Source: Janthinobacterium sp. LM6 | Lineage (GTDB): Bacteria > Pseudomonadota > Gammaproteobacteria > Burkholderiales > Burkholderiaceae_D | DNA length: 64,000 nt | NCBI RefSeq assembly: GCF_002002885.1 | Contig: NZ_CP019510.1 | Coordinates: forward strand, 1,612,001-1,676,000 | Direction of reading: 5' to 3' | Shown here: positions 1 to 9,491 of the stretch, one piece after another | How the letters are laid out: every line of letters starts with the position of its first letter | How positions within the stretch are numbered: the stretch's first letter is position 1 | Translations under genes and position numbers: made by a program | The notes under the pieces: generated by a model | Told to the model about the DNA's origin: nothing | What the model saw: the letters and a program-made list of their open reading frames with translations, nothing else | Database searches by the model: none

Positions 1-1096
<1,096 letters not shown>

Positions 1097-1257
1097 TGAT
1101 CAATGCGGAAGAGTGACAGTAAAAAGCATTTTACCGTACCGCAAGCGCTTTATAAGCACGTATTTGCCCCCATATCCCAGCATGCAAGCGACGCGGGCGC
1201 CGTTCTATAGGATAATTCGCCTTTAATTAGTAGAAAAACGTGACCCCGGAGCCTTTT

Positions 1258-1551
1258 ATGGAAAATTTATATAACGTCCTCGGTGTCGCGCCCAATGCCA
1301 GCGACGATGAAATCAAGAAGGTTTACCGCTCGCTGGCCATGCGCTTCCACCCCGACCGCAACCAGGCCCCCGGCGCCGAGGCGCGCTTCAAGAGCGTCAC
1401 CAAGGCGTATGAAATCCTGGCCGACCCGGCCAAGCGCGCCGAATACGACCAGAGCGTGAACCACCGCATCATCATCGATCCGGAAGCGGAAGCCTATGCC
1501 CTGTGGTGCGGCGTGTTCCGCCTGCATGGCACCGTTCTGCCTGCTGACTAA
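1258..1551 (+). CDS. Short J-domain (DnaJ-like) protein
   Basis: A 97-residue protein made almost wholly of a J domain, which normally stimulates the ATPase of an Hsp70 partner. [20 protein letters not shown] begins helix I/II, and the diagnostic HPD tripeptide lies in FHPDRN. Helix IV follows ([14 protein letters not shown]). There is no Gly/Phe region, zinc finger or client-binding domain, so it is a minimal type III J protein. The ATG at 1258 is preceded by GGAG at good spacing; a GTG at 1240 is possible but less likely. The 28-residue tail after the J domain is unlike known partners. Three unrecognised genes follow on the same strand, which suggests but does not prove a shared function. 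Confidence 0.85.
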   Translation: MENLYNVLGVAPNASDDEIKKVYRSLAMRFHPDRNQAPGAEARFKSVTKAYEILADPAKRAEYDQSVNHRIIIDPEAEAYALWCGVFRLHGTVLPAD

Positions 1552-1656
1552 GCCTGCAGGCGGCTGCCCGGCCAGCCTGAATGATTTGAAAAACAACAAA
1601 CAATGGTGCTTTTGCCTTTATGTAAAAGTACCGCGCATCACATTGGAAAGCACAGC

Positions 1657-2169
1657 ATGAGAAGAGTACACCCTGAATTCGCGTATCAGTCGCGCGAGCT
1701 GGAAGGCCAGATCGAAGGCATCCTCGGCGACCCGCCGAACCGCAAGAACTATAAAAGCATGGTCGACGCGCTGGTGGGCGAGTACGCGAGCGGCGGCGGC
1801 ATCGAAGACGTGAACATGCTGGCCTTCGCGCTGGTCGACCACATCACCTTCAGCGACCCGAAGGGCTTGCTGGCCGAAAGCGAAGACTACGAGTTCGGCG
1901 ATACGGCCCGCGTGTTTTCCATGGCCGCCTGCGCCGCGCCGGAAGCGGCGAAGATGTACGCCGCCATCGAGGAAAGCTTCCCCGACCTGGCGCGCCAGGC
2001 CATCATCACGGCCTTCCTGCACAAGAATCCCCGCCTGTGGGACGACGACGACCAGTCGCTGGACCAGCTGGCCGCCAATGACGACGGCGACGACGAGCAC
2101 GATGAAGACGAAGCGACCGACGATTTCGCCCAGATGTTTGACCAGGATGGAGATGACCATGGCCGATAA
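1657..2169 (+). CDS. Acidic protein of unknown function (first of three)
   Basis: About 170 residues, soluble, with no signal peptide or membrane segment. The body looks helical (YKSMVDALVGEYASGGGIEDVNMLAF), and the last 35 residues are a strongly acidic tail rich in Asp and Glu (for example DDDDQSLDQL and DDGDDEHDEDEATDD). I do not recognise the family. The start MRRVHPEF at 1657 has a GGAAAG upstream; the frame stays open further upstream to 1603. Its stop overlaps the next start by 11 bases, so translation is probably coupled. Acidic tails of this sort occur in histone- or chaperone-like proteins, but that comparison is only suggestive. Confidence 0.75.
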   Translation: MRRVHPEFAYQSRELEGQIEGILGDPPNRKNYKSMVDALVGEYASGGGIEDVNMLAFALVDHITFSDPKGLLAESEDYEFGDTARVFSMAACAAPEAAKMYAAIEESFPDLARQAIITAFLHKNPRLWDDDDQSLDQLAANDDGDDEHDEDEATDDFAQMFDQDGDDHGR

Positions 2170-2947
2170 CAATGAACAAAAAAGCAATCTTCCCGCGCTG
2201 ACGAAGCAGGTCACGGAGCTGGTGCTGTCCGGTTCGCTGGGCCACGCCGAGCAGGCGTTTGCCGACGCGGCCGACCAGTACGGCGATCTTGCCGTGGTGG
2301 AAGTGCTGAATGCCATCCCGCCGCAAGTGACGGCCCTGCACCTGGCCGGCTTCGACGGCGGCAAGATGTCGCTGGCCACCCTGCTGGTGCCGCCGAAAGC
2401 CTGGGCCGACAGCCTGGCCTTCATCGCCGCCACCTGGAGCGACGACCAGATCGAGGACGATCCGGAACGCATCGCCGAAGCCCTGTTCGCGCACATCCAC
2501 GGCGTCGTGTTTTCCACCGACGACGCCGAGCGCCGCCGCGAGCTGCTGCTCGAAGCGTCCGCCACCGACTGGGGCGCCACGGCGTTCGCCATCCTGTTCT
2601 CGATGGCGCCGAAGGAAATCCTCGAAGTGGCGGGCGAGATCGTCATCAAGGGGCCGTACGTGACGGGCGTGACGTCGTCCGACAACGACGTCGTGCCGCT
2701 GGCCATCGAGCTGGCGCAAGCGAATGAAGACGGCTGGGACCGCTCGCTGTTCGAACTGTTCCCCGATTTCCGCCACAGCGCCGACCTGGCCGACGCGGAA
2801 TACTCGGACGACCCGGACGAAGAGCCGACCATGTTGCAGCGCAGTACCAAGGAATTGCTGTACCGCCTGCGCAAGCAAGTGCCGAGCACGCGCAGCGCGC
2901 CGCGTTCCAGCACGCGCCGCAGCCTGGGCACGGGCATTTTCTCGTAA
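2159..2947 (+). CDS. Protein of unknown function (second of three)
   Basis: A 262-residue soluble protein starting MADNNEQKSN, with AGGATGGAGATG upstream as ribosome binding site. It is rich in Ala, Asp and Glu with long helical stretches (LAVVEVLNAIPPQVTALHLA, ALFAHIHGVVF). A short basic Ser/Thr-rich tail (STRSAPRSSTRRSLGTG) closes it. No catalytic motif was recognised. The start lies inside the end of the preceding gene and the stop is 19 bases before the next start, so the three genes form one transcription unit. It has loose compositional likeness to its neighbours but no clear paralogy by eye. Confidence 0.75.
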   Translation: MADNNEQKSNLPALTKQVTELVLSGSLGHAEQAFADAADQYGDLAVVEVLNAIPPQVTALHLAGFDGGKMSLATLLVPPKAWADSLAFIAATWSDDQIEDDPERIAEALFAHIHGVVFSTDDAERRRELLLEASATDWGATAFAILFSMAPKEILEVAGEIVIKGPYVTGVTSSDNDVVPLAIELAQANEDGWDRSLFELFPDFRHSADLADAEYSDDPDEEPTMLQRSTKELLYRLRKQVPSTRSAPRSSTRRSLGTGIFS

Positions 2948-2966
2948 TGAAAGCAGGGAACGACTA

Positions 2967-3839
2967 ATGCTGCCAGCAATTGTTGTAGAGAATCTTCCGC
3001 GCCTGGTGCGCGCCATCAAACTGTTGCCGGGCGACCCGCGCGAAGACGCGGCCCTGAACCTGGCCGATGAATTGACGGGCATCACGGCCATGGTGGCCGA
3101 GAAGTTCACGAATGAGCGCACGGCCGACGGCATCCAGAAAGCGCTGTACCTGACGGTGGGCGGCGTGTCCTTGGGCCTGGAACAGGCCGTCACGCATGAA
3201 GGCGACCAGGCCGCGCTCGATTTCCTCGTCGAGCACGGCGCCGAACACGCATTCCAGGTGGGCTTTCGCCTGATCAAGGAATTGTCGCAGCTGCCGGAAG
3301 ATGCCCTCGTCGGCGAATACGACCAGGACCCCGTCTACCTGCAGCGCCGGCTGCGCGAGCTGTTCATCGATATTTGCCAGGCCGACCCGAACCAGAACTG
3401 GGCCGGCTATGAAAAGTATGCGTTGCAGTTGCAACAGCGCAAGGAAGTGCAAGCCGTCGTGCGCCTGGCCGGCTGGCTGCGCCGCCACCATGACAACGGC
3501 CCCGTCAGCGACAGCGACCTGAATGCCGAGGGCGTCATCGCCCTGGCCATCATCTTCGCCATCGAAGGCGGCGGGCGCGTCATCGCGCGCACGGGGCAGA
3601 AGGAGTTCGAACGCTTTGTGCGTTCCGTGCGCAAGAACAAGCCCGACTTCGAGGAAGGCTGGGCCGCCCTGGTGGCCAAGGTGCCCGTGCAGCACCATCC
3701 CGTGTTGCTCGACCGCATCGCTTCGTACCGCCGCAGCTGCACCGTGGTGCATAAAATCCTCACGCGGGCCAGCATGAAGAGCCTGTTCGAGGACCTGGAA
3801 AATTACGCCGGTTCGGAGCTGGATGCCGATTACTCGTAA
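2967..3839 (+). CDS. Protein of unknown function (third of three)
   Basis: A 290-residue soluble protein beginning MLPAIVVENLPRLVRAIKLL; AGCAGGGA just upstream is a fair ribosome binding site. The sequence looks all-helical, with repeated hydrophobic helices (TADGIQKALYLTVGGVSLGLEQAV, GVIALAIIFAIEGGGRVIAR) and no predicted signal peptide. No known domain or active site is evident. It is the last gene of the three-gene unit after the J-domain gene and ends at a GC-rich dyad shared with the converging LysR gene. A structural or chaperone-client role is possible, but this is a guess from context. Confidence 0.75.
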   Translation: MLPAIVVENLPRLVRAIKLLPGDPREDAALNLADELTGITAMVAEKFTNERTADGIQKALYLTVGGVSLGLEQAVTHEGDQAALDFLVEHGAEHAFQVGFRLIKELSQLPEDALVGEYDQDPVYLQRRLRELFIDICQADPNQNWAGYEKYALQLQQRKEVQAVVRLAGWLRRHHDNGPVSDSDLNAEGVIALAIIFAIEGGGRVIARTGQKEFERFVRSVRKNKPDFEEGWAALVAKVPVQHHPVLLDRIASYRRSCTVVHKILTRASMKSLFEDLENYAGSELDADYS

Positions 3840-3856
3840 TGCAGTAAATGCAGTAC

Positions 3857-3880
3857 GTAGGCCGGCGCCTGCCGGCCTAC
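3857..3880. terminator. GC-rich dyad between converging genes
   Basis: Perfect 10-base arms GTAGGCCGGC and GCCGGCCTAC with a 4-base loop lie 18 bases after the stop of the upstream gene. The stop codon of the LysR gene on the other strand lies inside the right arm. There is no clear T tract, so a factor-independent terminator is only probable. Confidence 0.5.
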
Positions 3881-4779
3881 GCTCCCCCTTCCAGCGCCGC
3901 TTCCTCGGCCAGTTTCACGAATGCCGCCACCAGCGGCGACGTTTCTTCTTCCCTTTGTGCCAATAACAGACTGGTCGTCGCCTGCGGGTCGTCGATCGGG
4001 CGGTAGCACACGCCATCCATGCGGATGCGGTCGAACGAGGCGGGCAGCACGGAAATGCCGCAGCCGGCCGCCACCAGGCCGATGATGGTCGACGCCTCGC
4101 CCGCTTCCTGCGCCACCTGGGGCACGAAGCCGGCCGCCTTGCACAGGCGAAAGATCTGCGGATAAATCCCCGTGCCCGCATCCTTGGGGTACATCACAAA
4201 ACCTTCGCCCGCCATGTCGGCAATCGCGATGGCCTCCTTGGCCGCCAGCGCGTGGGCGACGGGCAGCACGAGGAACAGCGGGTCTTGCCGCAGTTGCGTC
4301 AGCTTGATATCGGAGGGGTACGTCGTTTCCGGCGGGCGCACGAAGCCCAGGTCCATGGTCCTGCCCGAGATCGCTTCCAGCTGATGCAATGTCGCCATTT
4401 CGTGCAGGGTCAATGTGACGTGCGGAAAGAGCTGGCGGTAGCGGTTGATGACGGTGGCGAAATACGGCGTGAACGGCGTGGAAAAGGTAAAGCCGATGCG
4501 CAATTCACCCGCTTCGCCCCGCTGCGCCCGCCGCGCCGTGACGGCCGCCTGTTCCGACAGGGCCAGGATGCGCCGCGCATCGTCGAGGAACAGCGTGCCC
4601 GCCTGCGTCAGCCGCACGGAGCGCTTGTTGCGCTCGAACAACTGCGCGCCCAATTCTGCTTCCAGCGCCTGGATTTGCTGGCTCAGCGGCGGCTGGCCGA
4701 TGTGCAGGCGCTCGGCCGCGCGCGTGAAGTGCAGCTCCTCGGCGACGGCGACAAAGTAACGCAGGTGGCGCAGTTCCAT
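3877..4779 (-). CDS. LysR-family transcriptional regulator
   Basis: A 300-residue LysR-type regulator. The N-terminal winged helix-turn-helix is textbook: MELRHLRYFVAVAEELHFTRAAERLHIGQPPLSQQIQALEAELGAQLFERNKRSVRLT, spanning residues 1-58. It is followed by a periplasmic-binding-protein-like effector domain. The FTRAAERLHIGQPPLSQQI variant is typical of the BenM/CatM-like branch, which often senses aromatic acids, but the effector cannot be read from sequence. It is divergent from the MFS gene across 107 bases, the classical layout for a LysR regulator controlling its neighbour and itself. Confidence 0.93.
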   Translation of the reverse strand: MELRHLRYFVAVAEELHFTRAAERLHIGQPPLSQQIQALEAELGAQLFERNKRSVRLTQAGTLFLDDARRILALSEQAAVTARRAQRGEAGELRIGFTFSTPFTPYFATVINRYRQLFPHVTLTLHEMATLHQLEAISGRTMDLGFVRPPETTYPSDIKLTQLRQDPLFLVLPVAHALAAKEAIAIADMAGEGFVMYPKDAGTGIYPQIFRLCKAAGFVPQVAQEAGEASTIIGLVAAGCGISVLPASFDRIRMDGVCYRPIDDPQATTSLLLAQREEETSPLVAAFVKLAEEAALEGGA

Positions 4780-4886
4780 ATTCGTCCAGTAATCGTTTTA
4801 AAGTATGAGTTGGGCCTTAAATATATATTGGACGATATGAGTTGGCAATCCTAAGATGAAGACTCGCTTCTTTCCCGAACACGGCC
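4780..4886. promoter_or_regulatory. LysR/MFS divergent control region
   Basis: This AT-rich 107-base gap holds a direct repeat TATGAGTTGG at 4804-4813 and 4836-4845, 32 bases apart or about three helix turns. It also holds an inverted pair ATATTCGTCCA near 4780 and TGGACGATAT near 4830. These are candidate LysR contact sites. Family membership and layout support this; the exact operator is inference. Confidence 0.5.
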
Positions 4887-6161
4887 ATGTCTGATTCATC
4901 GCTCGCTTATGCCTCCGCCGCCACTCCCGCGCTTTCGCCTGCCGCTCCCGCTCCCCGCACGGCCATCGCCAAGGGTTCCATCGAATTCAAGCGCAGCAAC
5001 CGCGCGCTGTTCTTTGGCGGCTTTTCCACCTTCAGCTTGCTGTATTGCATCCAGCCCCTGTTCCCGCTGCTGTCGCACCAGTTCCATCTGACGCCGGCGC
5101 AAAGCAGCTGGTCCCTGTCCGTGTCGAGCGGCTTGCTGGCCATCTCGCTGGTGCTGCTGAGCGCGGTGTCGGACCGGGTGGGCCGCAAGCCGCTGATGGT
5201 GGCGTCGATGTTTTCCGCCGCGATATTGACGATCTTGTCCGCCTTTGCGCAGGATTATGCGCAGTTGCTGGCGATCCGTGCCGCGCTGGGCGTGGCCCTG
5301 GGCGGCATGCCGGCCGTGGCCATGGCCTATCTGGGCGAGGAAATCGAAGGCCCGTCCCTGGGCCTGTCGATGGGGCTGTATATTGCCGGCAGCGCGTTTG
5401 GCGGCATGTCGGGACGGCTGGTGGCGTCCATGCTCAGCGATTTCCTGTCGTGGCGCTGGGCCCTGGGCGTGCTGGGCGTGGCCGGCGTGCTGGCGGCGGC
5501 CGAGTTCTGGCGCAGCCTGCCCGCGTCGAAGAACTTCGTGCCCAGCACCAAGGGCTGGAATGCCTTGCCGCACGCGATCAGGCAGCATTTTTCGGATAAG
5601 GGCTTGCCGTGGCTGTTTTGCCTGGCATTCGTGCTGATGGGCTGTTTCGTCAGCCTGTATAACTACATCGGCTACCGTTTGCTGGCCGCGCCCTTCGGCC
5701 TGCGCCAGAGCACGGTCGGCTTGCTGGCCTTCTTGTACCTGATCGGCATCTTCAGCTCCGTCTGGGCGGGCCGCCTGGTGGATCGCCTGGGGCGCCGGGG
5801 CGTGCTGTGGATCATGCTGTCGGTAATGCTGTCCGGCATTGTATTGACCCTGTTCGACTCGCTGCCGCTGATCGTCATCGGCATGGCGCTGGCCACCTTC
5901 GGCTTCTTTGCCTCGCATTCGATCGCCAGCAGCTGGGTCAGCCGCCGCGCCCGCGCGCCGCAGGCGCTGGCCTCGGCCTTCTATCTGCTGTTCTATTATT
6001 TGGGATCAAGCCTGATCGGCTCCGCCTCGGGCATGATGTGGGGCTTCGACGGCTGGACGGGCGTGGTCGTCATGCTGGGCCTGTGCCTGGGCGGCGGCGT
6101 GCTGATCGCCTTGCGCCTGCGCCATCTGCAGCCGCTGGGCGCGCGCGAAGCAGTGGGCTGA
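4887..6161 (+). CDS. MFS transporter (YnfM-like drug/sugar efflux type)
   Basis: A 424-residue major facilitator with 12 predicted membrane helices after an Ala/Pro-rich cytoplasmic leader of about 45 residues. The loop motif between helices 2 and 3 is present as SDRVGRKPLM, with a second copy in the other half as AGRLVDRLGRRG. The motif QLLAIRAALGVALGGMPAVAMAYLGEEI fits proton-driven efflux carriers such as YnfM or the arabinose efflux permease group. The partner LysR gene is transcribed the opposite way from the shared gap. The substrate is unknown; export of a small organic molecule or drug is the family norm. Confidence 0.9.
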   Translation: MSDSSLAYASAATPALSPAAPAPRTAIAKGSIEFKRSNRALFFGGFSTFSLLYCIQPLFPLLSHQFHLTPAQSSWSLSVSSGLLAISLVLLSAVSDRVGRKPLMVASMFSAAILTILSAFAQDYAQLLAIRAALGVALGGMPAVAMAYLGEEIEGPSLGLSMGLYIAGSAFGGMSGRLVASMLSDFLSWRWALGVLGVAGVLAAAEFWRSLPASKNFVPSTKGWNALPHAIRQHFSDKGLPWLFCLAFVLMGCFVSLYNYIGYRLLAAPFGLRQSTVGLLAFLYLIGIFSSVWAGRLVDRLGRRGVLWIMLSVMLSGIVLTLFDSLPLIVIGMALATFGFFASHSIASSWVSRRARAPQALASAFYLLFYYLGSSLIGSASGMMWGFDGWTGVVVMLGLCLGGGVLIALRLRHLQPLGAREAVG

Positions 6162-6166
6162 GGCAG

Positions 6167-6820
6167 CTATTTGGGACACATGCCGATCATCGTTTCCCCC
6201 TGCTTGCCCGCGCGCGTGGTCACGCACAGGGTGCCCAGCGCGCTGGTGATTTTATAGGTGCGGCTGCCCTTGGCCTCATTCGCGCCGATTTCCTCGATCT
6301 TTGACGCTTCATACCATTTCGGCGGCACGGCCGCGTAGGCCTCGGCAAATCCTTGCTGCATGCGCTTGAAGCCCGTGTCGTCGAATTTCTCCCCGCCCCG
6401 TTGCGGGAATTCCTTGCGTAAATCCTTGTCGATCTTGCCCACGTCGCGCTTGGCTTGCGCCAGGATGTCGGCCGCGCTGGGCGGCGCGACGAGCGTGATC
6501 GCTTCCGGCATTGCCGGCGCCGGCGCCTGCTCGGCGGCGGGAACGGGCAAGGGGCGGCTGACGGGCGCCGGCACGGGCAGGCGCGGCGGGCGTGCGGCGG
6601 CCGGTTTTACCTCGGGCAACGGTACGGGGGGCGGCTTGGGCGGCGCCGGGAGCGTGTGGCGCAGCCAGGCGATGGCCGGGCCCTGCGGCAAGTGTTCGTC
6701 CATGACGGCGCGGGGCCGCGACTGCAAGACGATATACGCAAAGCCAAGGTGCAGCAGGACGATCAGCAGCAGGCCGGGAGCGCGGCGGGGCAGGGTAGTT
6801 GGCGAGGTCATGGAGGGCAT
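6167..6820 (-). CDS. Pro-rich inner-membrane-anchored protein of unknown function
   Basis: About 217 residues. A short basic N-terminus and one hydrophobic segment (APGLLLIVLLHLGFAYIVLQS, residues 14-34) are followed by a Pro/Ala/Val-rich linker of about 60 residues (PPKPPPVPLPEV), recalling TonB-like periplasm-spanning proteins. A globular C-terminal domain holds two Cys residues (GTLCVTTRAGKQGETMIGMCPK) that could form a disulfide. It lacks the TonB C-terminal signature. The stop lies five bases from the converging MFS stop. The role is unknown; a periplasmic envelope protein is the best guess. Confidence 0.75.
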   Translation of the reverse strand: MPSMTSPTTLPRRAPGLLLIVLLHLGFAYIVLQSRPRAVMDEHLPQGPAIAWLRHTLPAPPKPPPVPLPEVKPAAARPPRLPVPAPVSRPLPVPAAEQAPAPAMPEAITLVAPPSAADILAQAKRDVGKIDKDLRKEFPQRGGEKFDDTGFKRMQQGFAEAYAAVPPKWYEASKIEEIGANEAKGSRTYKITSALGTLCVTTRAGKQGETMIGMCPK

Positions 6821-6988
6821 GATGGTTCAGGTACGCCAATGTATCTGAAGGATTTGATAATTATCTAAAATGTCACCAGTGCTTACAAAAAAGTGCCGTG
6901 TGGAAATTTCGATGCCATGGCGGCTGGCGGGGAACCCTGCGCCAGTCTGGTGATCCAACCCCGGACACCACGCGAACAGGAGATCATC

Positions 6989-7315
6989 ATGATGCAGGTA
7001 AAGGAAGTGGCACGGCGCTTTGGCGCCATTGAACATGCGATCGGCCAGGCGGCCCAGCTGTGCGGCAAGCAGCAGGGCATGCCCATGGACTTGAAGGATT
7101 GCATCAACCAGCTGGACCAGCAAAAGAACGCCGTGCGGCAAGCCATCGACACGCAGGACGATGCGCGCATCCGGCAAGCCGTTGACCAGATGGAATCGCT
7201 GGGCGATCGCGCCAAGCGGGCATGCGGCACGGCGGCCAGCGTGACGCCGGAAATGAAGAGCGCCGTGCTCAAGGTCCACGATGAACTATCGGACCTGAAG
7301 CACCAGCTGCATTAA
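6989..7315 (+). CDS. Small helical protein of unknown function
   Basis: A 108-residue protein starting MMQVKEVARRFGAIEHAIGQ. AACAGGAGA upstream supports a start at 6989 or at the next ATG at 6992. It is rich in Gln, Asp and Lys and probably a helical bundle or coiled coil (LDQQKNAVRQAIDTQDDARIRQAVDQMESLGDRAKRAC). Two Cys residues lie in GKQQ- and RAC-flanked stretches. No signal peptide or membrane segment. I do not recognise the family. The frame is open further upstream, but the extension lacks a ribosome binding site. Confidence 0.75.
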   Translation: MMQVKEVARRFGAIEHAIGQAAQLCGKQQGMPMDLKDCINQLDQQKNAVRQAIDTQDDARIRQAVDQMESLGDRAKRACGTAASVTPEMKSAVLKVHDELSDLKHQLH

Positions 7316-7320
7316 CCGTT

Positions 7321-8193
7321 TTACATCTGCCGGAACAGATGGGCATATAAAGGGCTGACGCGCAGCTGTGCCGGATGTTGGCGCAGGGTCAGCGACAGCT
7401 TGCCCGCCTCGTCGCGCACGGCCGTGGCGATGGCGCTGGCGTTGACGATGGTGCCCCGGTGGATTTGCCAGAACTGTTGCGGGTCCAGCTGGGGCAGGAG
7501 TTCCTTCAGGCTCGTGCGTATCAGCGCTTCGCTGTCCTGGCACACGACGTTGATGTATTTGTCCAGCGCCTCGAAATACACGACGTCGGCCAGCGCGATC
7601 ATGCGCACGCTGTTGCCGACGGCCGCCCGTATCATTTGCAGGCGCGGCGCGGGCGGCAGCATGGCTTGCAGCTGGCTCAGCAGGCGGGCCATGTTGCCGT
7701 CGCTGGCGGACTCGGCTGCCGACGCTTCCGTGGCGGCTGGCGCCGTCGCTGGCGTTGGGCTTGCCGTAGCTGTACCGTTGACGCCGGCGCTGTCGCGCAA
7801 GCGCTGCTGCAGGCGTTCCACCGTCTTGCCCAGGCGTGCATCGTTGACGGGTTTTAAGACGTAATCGGCGGCCGCGTGTTCGAAGGCGGCCAGCGCGTAT
7901 TCGTCGTAGGCGGTGACGAACACGATGTGGGGGAAAGGTACGCCGTCCGGCCACTGTTCCGCCAGCTCCTCGGCTGCTTCCAGGCCCGTCTTGCCGGGCA
8001 TCTTGATGTCGAGAAAGAGTATGTCGGGCTGCAGCGCCAGGCCTTGCTGCAGGGCTTCCACGCCGTTGGCGCAGGTGGCGACGATGTCGAGTTCCGGCCA
8101 GAGCCGGCGCAAGGCGTGCGCGAGGGCGGCGGCGAGTATCGGTTCGTCTTCGGCGATCAGGGCGCGCGGCGCGTGTGGGGTGTGCTTGTTCAT
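7321..8193 (-). CDS. LytTR-family response regulator
   Basis: A 290-residue cytoplasmic response regulator. The receiver domain (about residues 10-130) has the acidic pocket AEDEP, the phosphoacceptor Asp in DILFLDIKMPGKTG and the conserved Lys in YVLKPVNDA. An Ala/Thr-rich linker of about 35 residues follows. The C-terminal LytTR DNA-binding domain carries MIALADVVYFEALDKYINVV and IHRGTIVNASAI. Its start overlaps the kinase stop as ATGA, so kinase and regulator are co-translated. AlgR and LytR are relatives; the target genes cannot be read here. Confidence 0.93.
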   Translation of the reverse strand: MNKHTPHAPRALIAEDEPILAAALAHALRRLWPELDIVATCANGVEALQQGLALQPDILFLDIKMPGKTGLEAAEELAEQWPDGVPFPHIVFVTAYDEYALAAFEHAAADYVLKPVNDARLGKTVERLQQRLRDSAGVNGTATASPTPATAPAATEASAAESASDGNMARLLSQLQAMLPPAPRLQMIRAAVGNSVRMIALADVVYFEALDKYINVVCQDSEALIRTSLKELLPQLDPQQFWQIHRGTIVNASAIATAVRDEAGKLSLTLRQHPAQLRVSPLYAHLFRQM

Positions 8194-9293
8194 GCGAGGG
8201 GGCTCGTGATGGTGGATGGAAGGGGGATTGTCAGGCGGGCGGTCGCGCCTGCCGGCGTGTTGGCGGCCAGCACCAGGCTGGCGGCGTCGCCATGCATGCC
8301 GCGCAGGCGCTCGCGGATGTTCGCCACGCCCAGGTGGGTGCCCTTGCTCTGGCCCGGATGGTCGAGGCCCAGGCCATCGTCGGCAACCGTCAGGATCAGC
8401 ATGCCGTCGTCGGCGGACGCCCGCACGTGGACGTGGCCGCCTTCGATCTTCGGTTCCAGGCCGTGCTGGATGGCGTTTTCCACCAGCGGCTGCAGCAGCA
8501 TGGGCGGCACCTTGATCTGGCGCAAAGTATCGGGCAAATCCAGCGTAAAGCGCAGGCGCGCACCCATGCGTATCGACATCAGGCCCAGATAGGCTTGCAT
8601 CAGGGAAAACTCCTGCTCCAGGGTGGTGGATTCTGCGCGCGAGGAAGACAGGGTGGCGCGCAGATACTGGATCAATTGATCGAGCAGCAGCTGGGCGCGG
8701 TCCGGATCAAAGCTGATCAGGCCCTGCAGGTTGGCGAGGGTATTGAACAGCATATGCGGTTCGATCTGCGCCTGCAGCAGCTGCAACTGCGCCTGCATGG
8801 CCTGGCGCGCCACGGATTCGGCGCGGGCTTTTTCCTGGGCCGCCTCCATTTGCAGGCGGGCGATTTTTTCGCGGCTGCCAAAGAACAGGATGGCCGCTCC
8901 CGCCACCGCCAAGGTGAACACCGTCATGCCGACATTGCGTGACGACATGGAGACGGGCGCGGGAACGTCGATATTGGCCAGCCAGCCGAACAGCATGGTG
9001 CCGCCTACCTGTGCCACGGTGGCGCTGACGATGATGAGGGCAGTGAAGGGCAGTCTTGGGGGGCGGCGTCCCTCGCCCCACCAGGCCAGGCGGATGCCGT
9101 CGATGAGCAGGAAGGCAATGCCGCCTATGCACATGGATGCAAGCAGGTTGAGCCAGAAGCTTTGTCCGCCGCTCAGCACGAAGGTGATGAAGAGGGCGCA
9201 CAGGACATTGAGCAGCAGCGCATAACGGGCATCGCCCAGCAGGCGCCGGTAGGGAAAGCCCGTCTTGCGGGGGGCGGTGTCGGTAGTGTGCAT
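8190..9293 (-). CDS. LytS/YehU-type sensor histidine kinase
   Basis: A 367-residue inner-membrane kinase of the His_kinase (PF06580) type that pairs with LytTR regulators. Four to five hydrophobic segments fill the first 150 residues. The H box QIEPHMLFNTLANLQGL holds the phosphorylated His. The ATP-binding part shows an N box (PLVENAIQHGLEPKIEGG) and G box (VADDGLGL ... GVANIRERL). The start MHTTDTAPRK at 9293 fits the membrane layout; the frame stays open about 35 codons further without a better signal. The gene overlaps the regulator by four bases. The stimulus is unknown. Confidence 0.92.
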   Translation of the reverse strand: MHTTDTAPRKTGFPYRRLLGDARYALLLNVLCALFITFVLSGGQSFWLNLLASMCIGGIAFLLIDGIRLAWWGEGRRPPRLPFTALIIVSATVAQVGGTMLFGWLANIDVPAPVSMSSRNVGMTVFTLAVAGAAILFFGSREKIARLQMEAAQEKARAESVARQAMQAQLQLLQAQIEPHMLFNTLANLQGLISFDPDRAQLLLDQLIQYLRATLSSSRAESTTLEQEFSLMQAYLGLMSIRMGARLRFTLDLPDTLRQIKVPPMLLQPLVENAIQHGLEPKIEGGHVHVRASADDGMLILTVADDGLGLDHPGQSKGTHLGVANIRERLRGMHGDAASLVLAANTPAGATARLTIPLPSTITSPLA

Positions 9294-9491
9294 GCGGGAC
9301 CGCTTTCGGGTGGGCGTTCGGGTTGGCAATGCGGCAATTATGGGCGGCTCTGCATGCGGGCGCAACGCCGTTGCGACGAAAGCGGGCGGAGACGGCGCCA
9401 ATCGCCTGATCGCGTCCTTTACATGGTGGCGCTTGCACGCGATGATGGCAAGACGTCCTCATTGAAAACCTCATCATGATAAAGGAATACC

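Noticed and set aside
1618-2979. A 453-codon minus-strand frame opposite the three unknown genes
   Set aside because: The plus-strand frames have start overlaps and ribosome binding sites; this one has neither and its composition is skewed.
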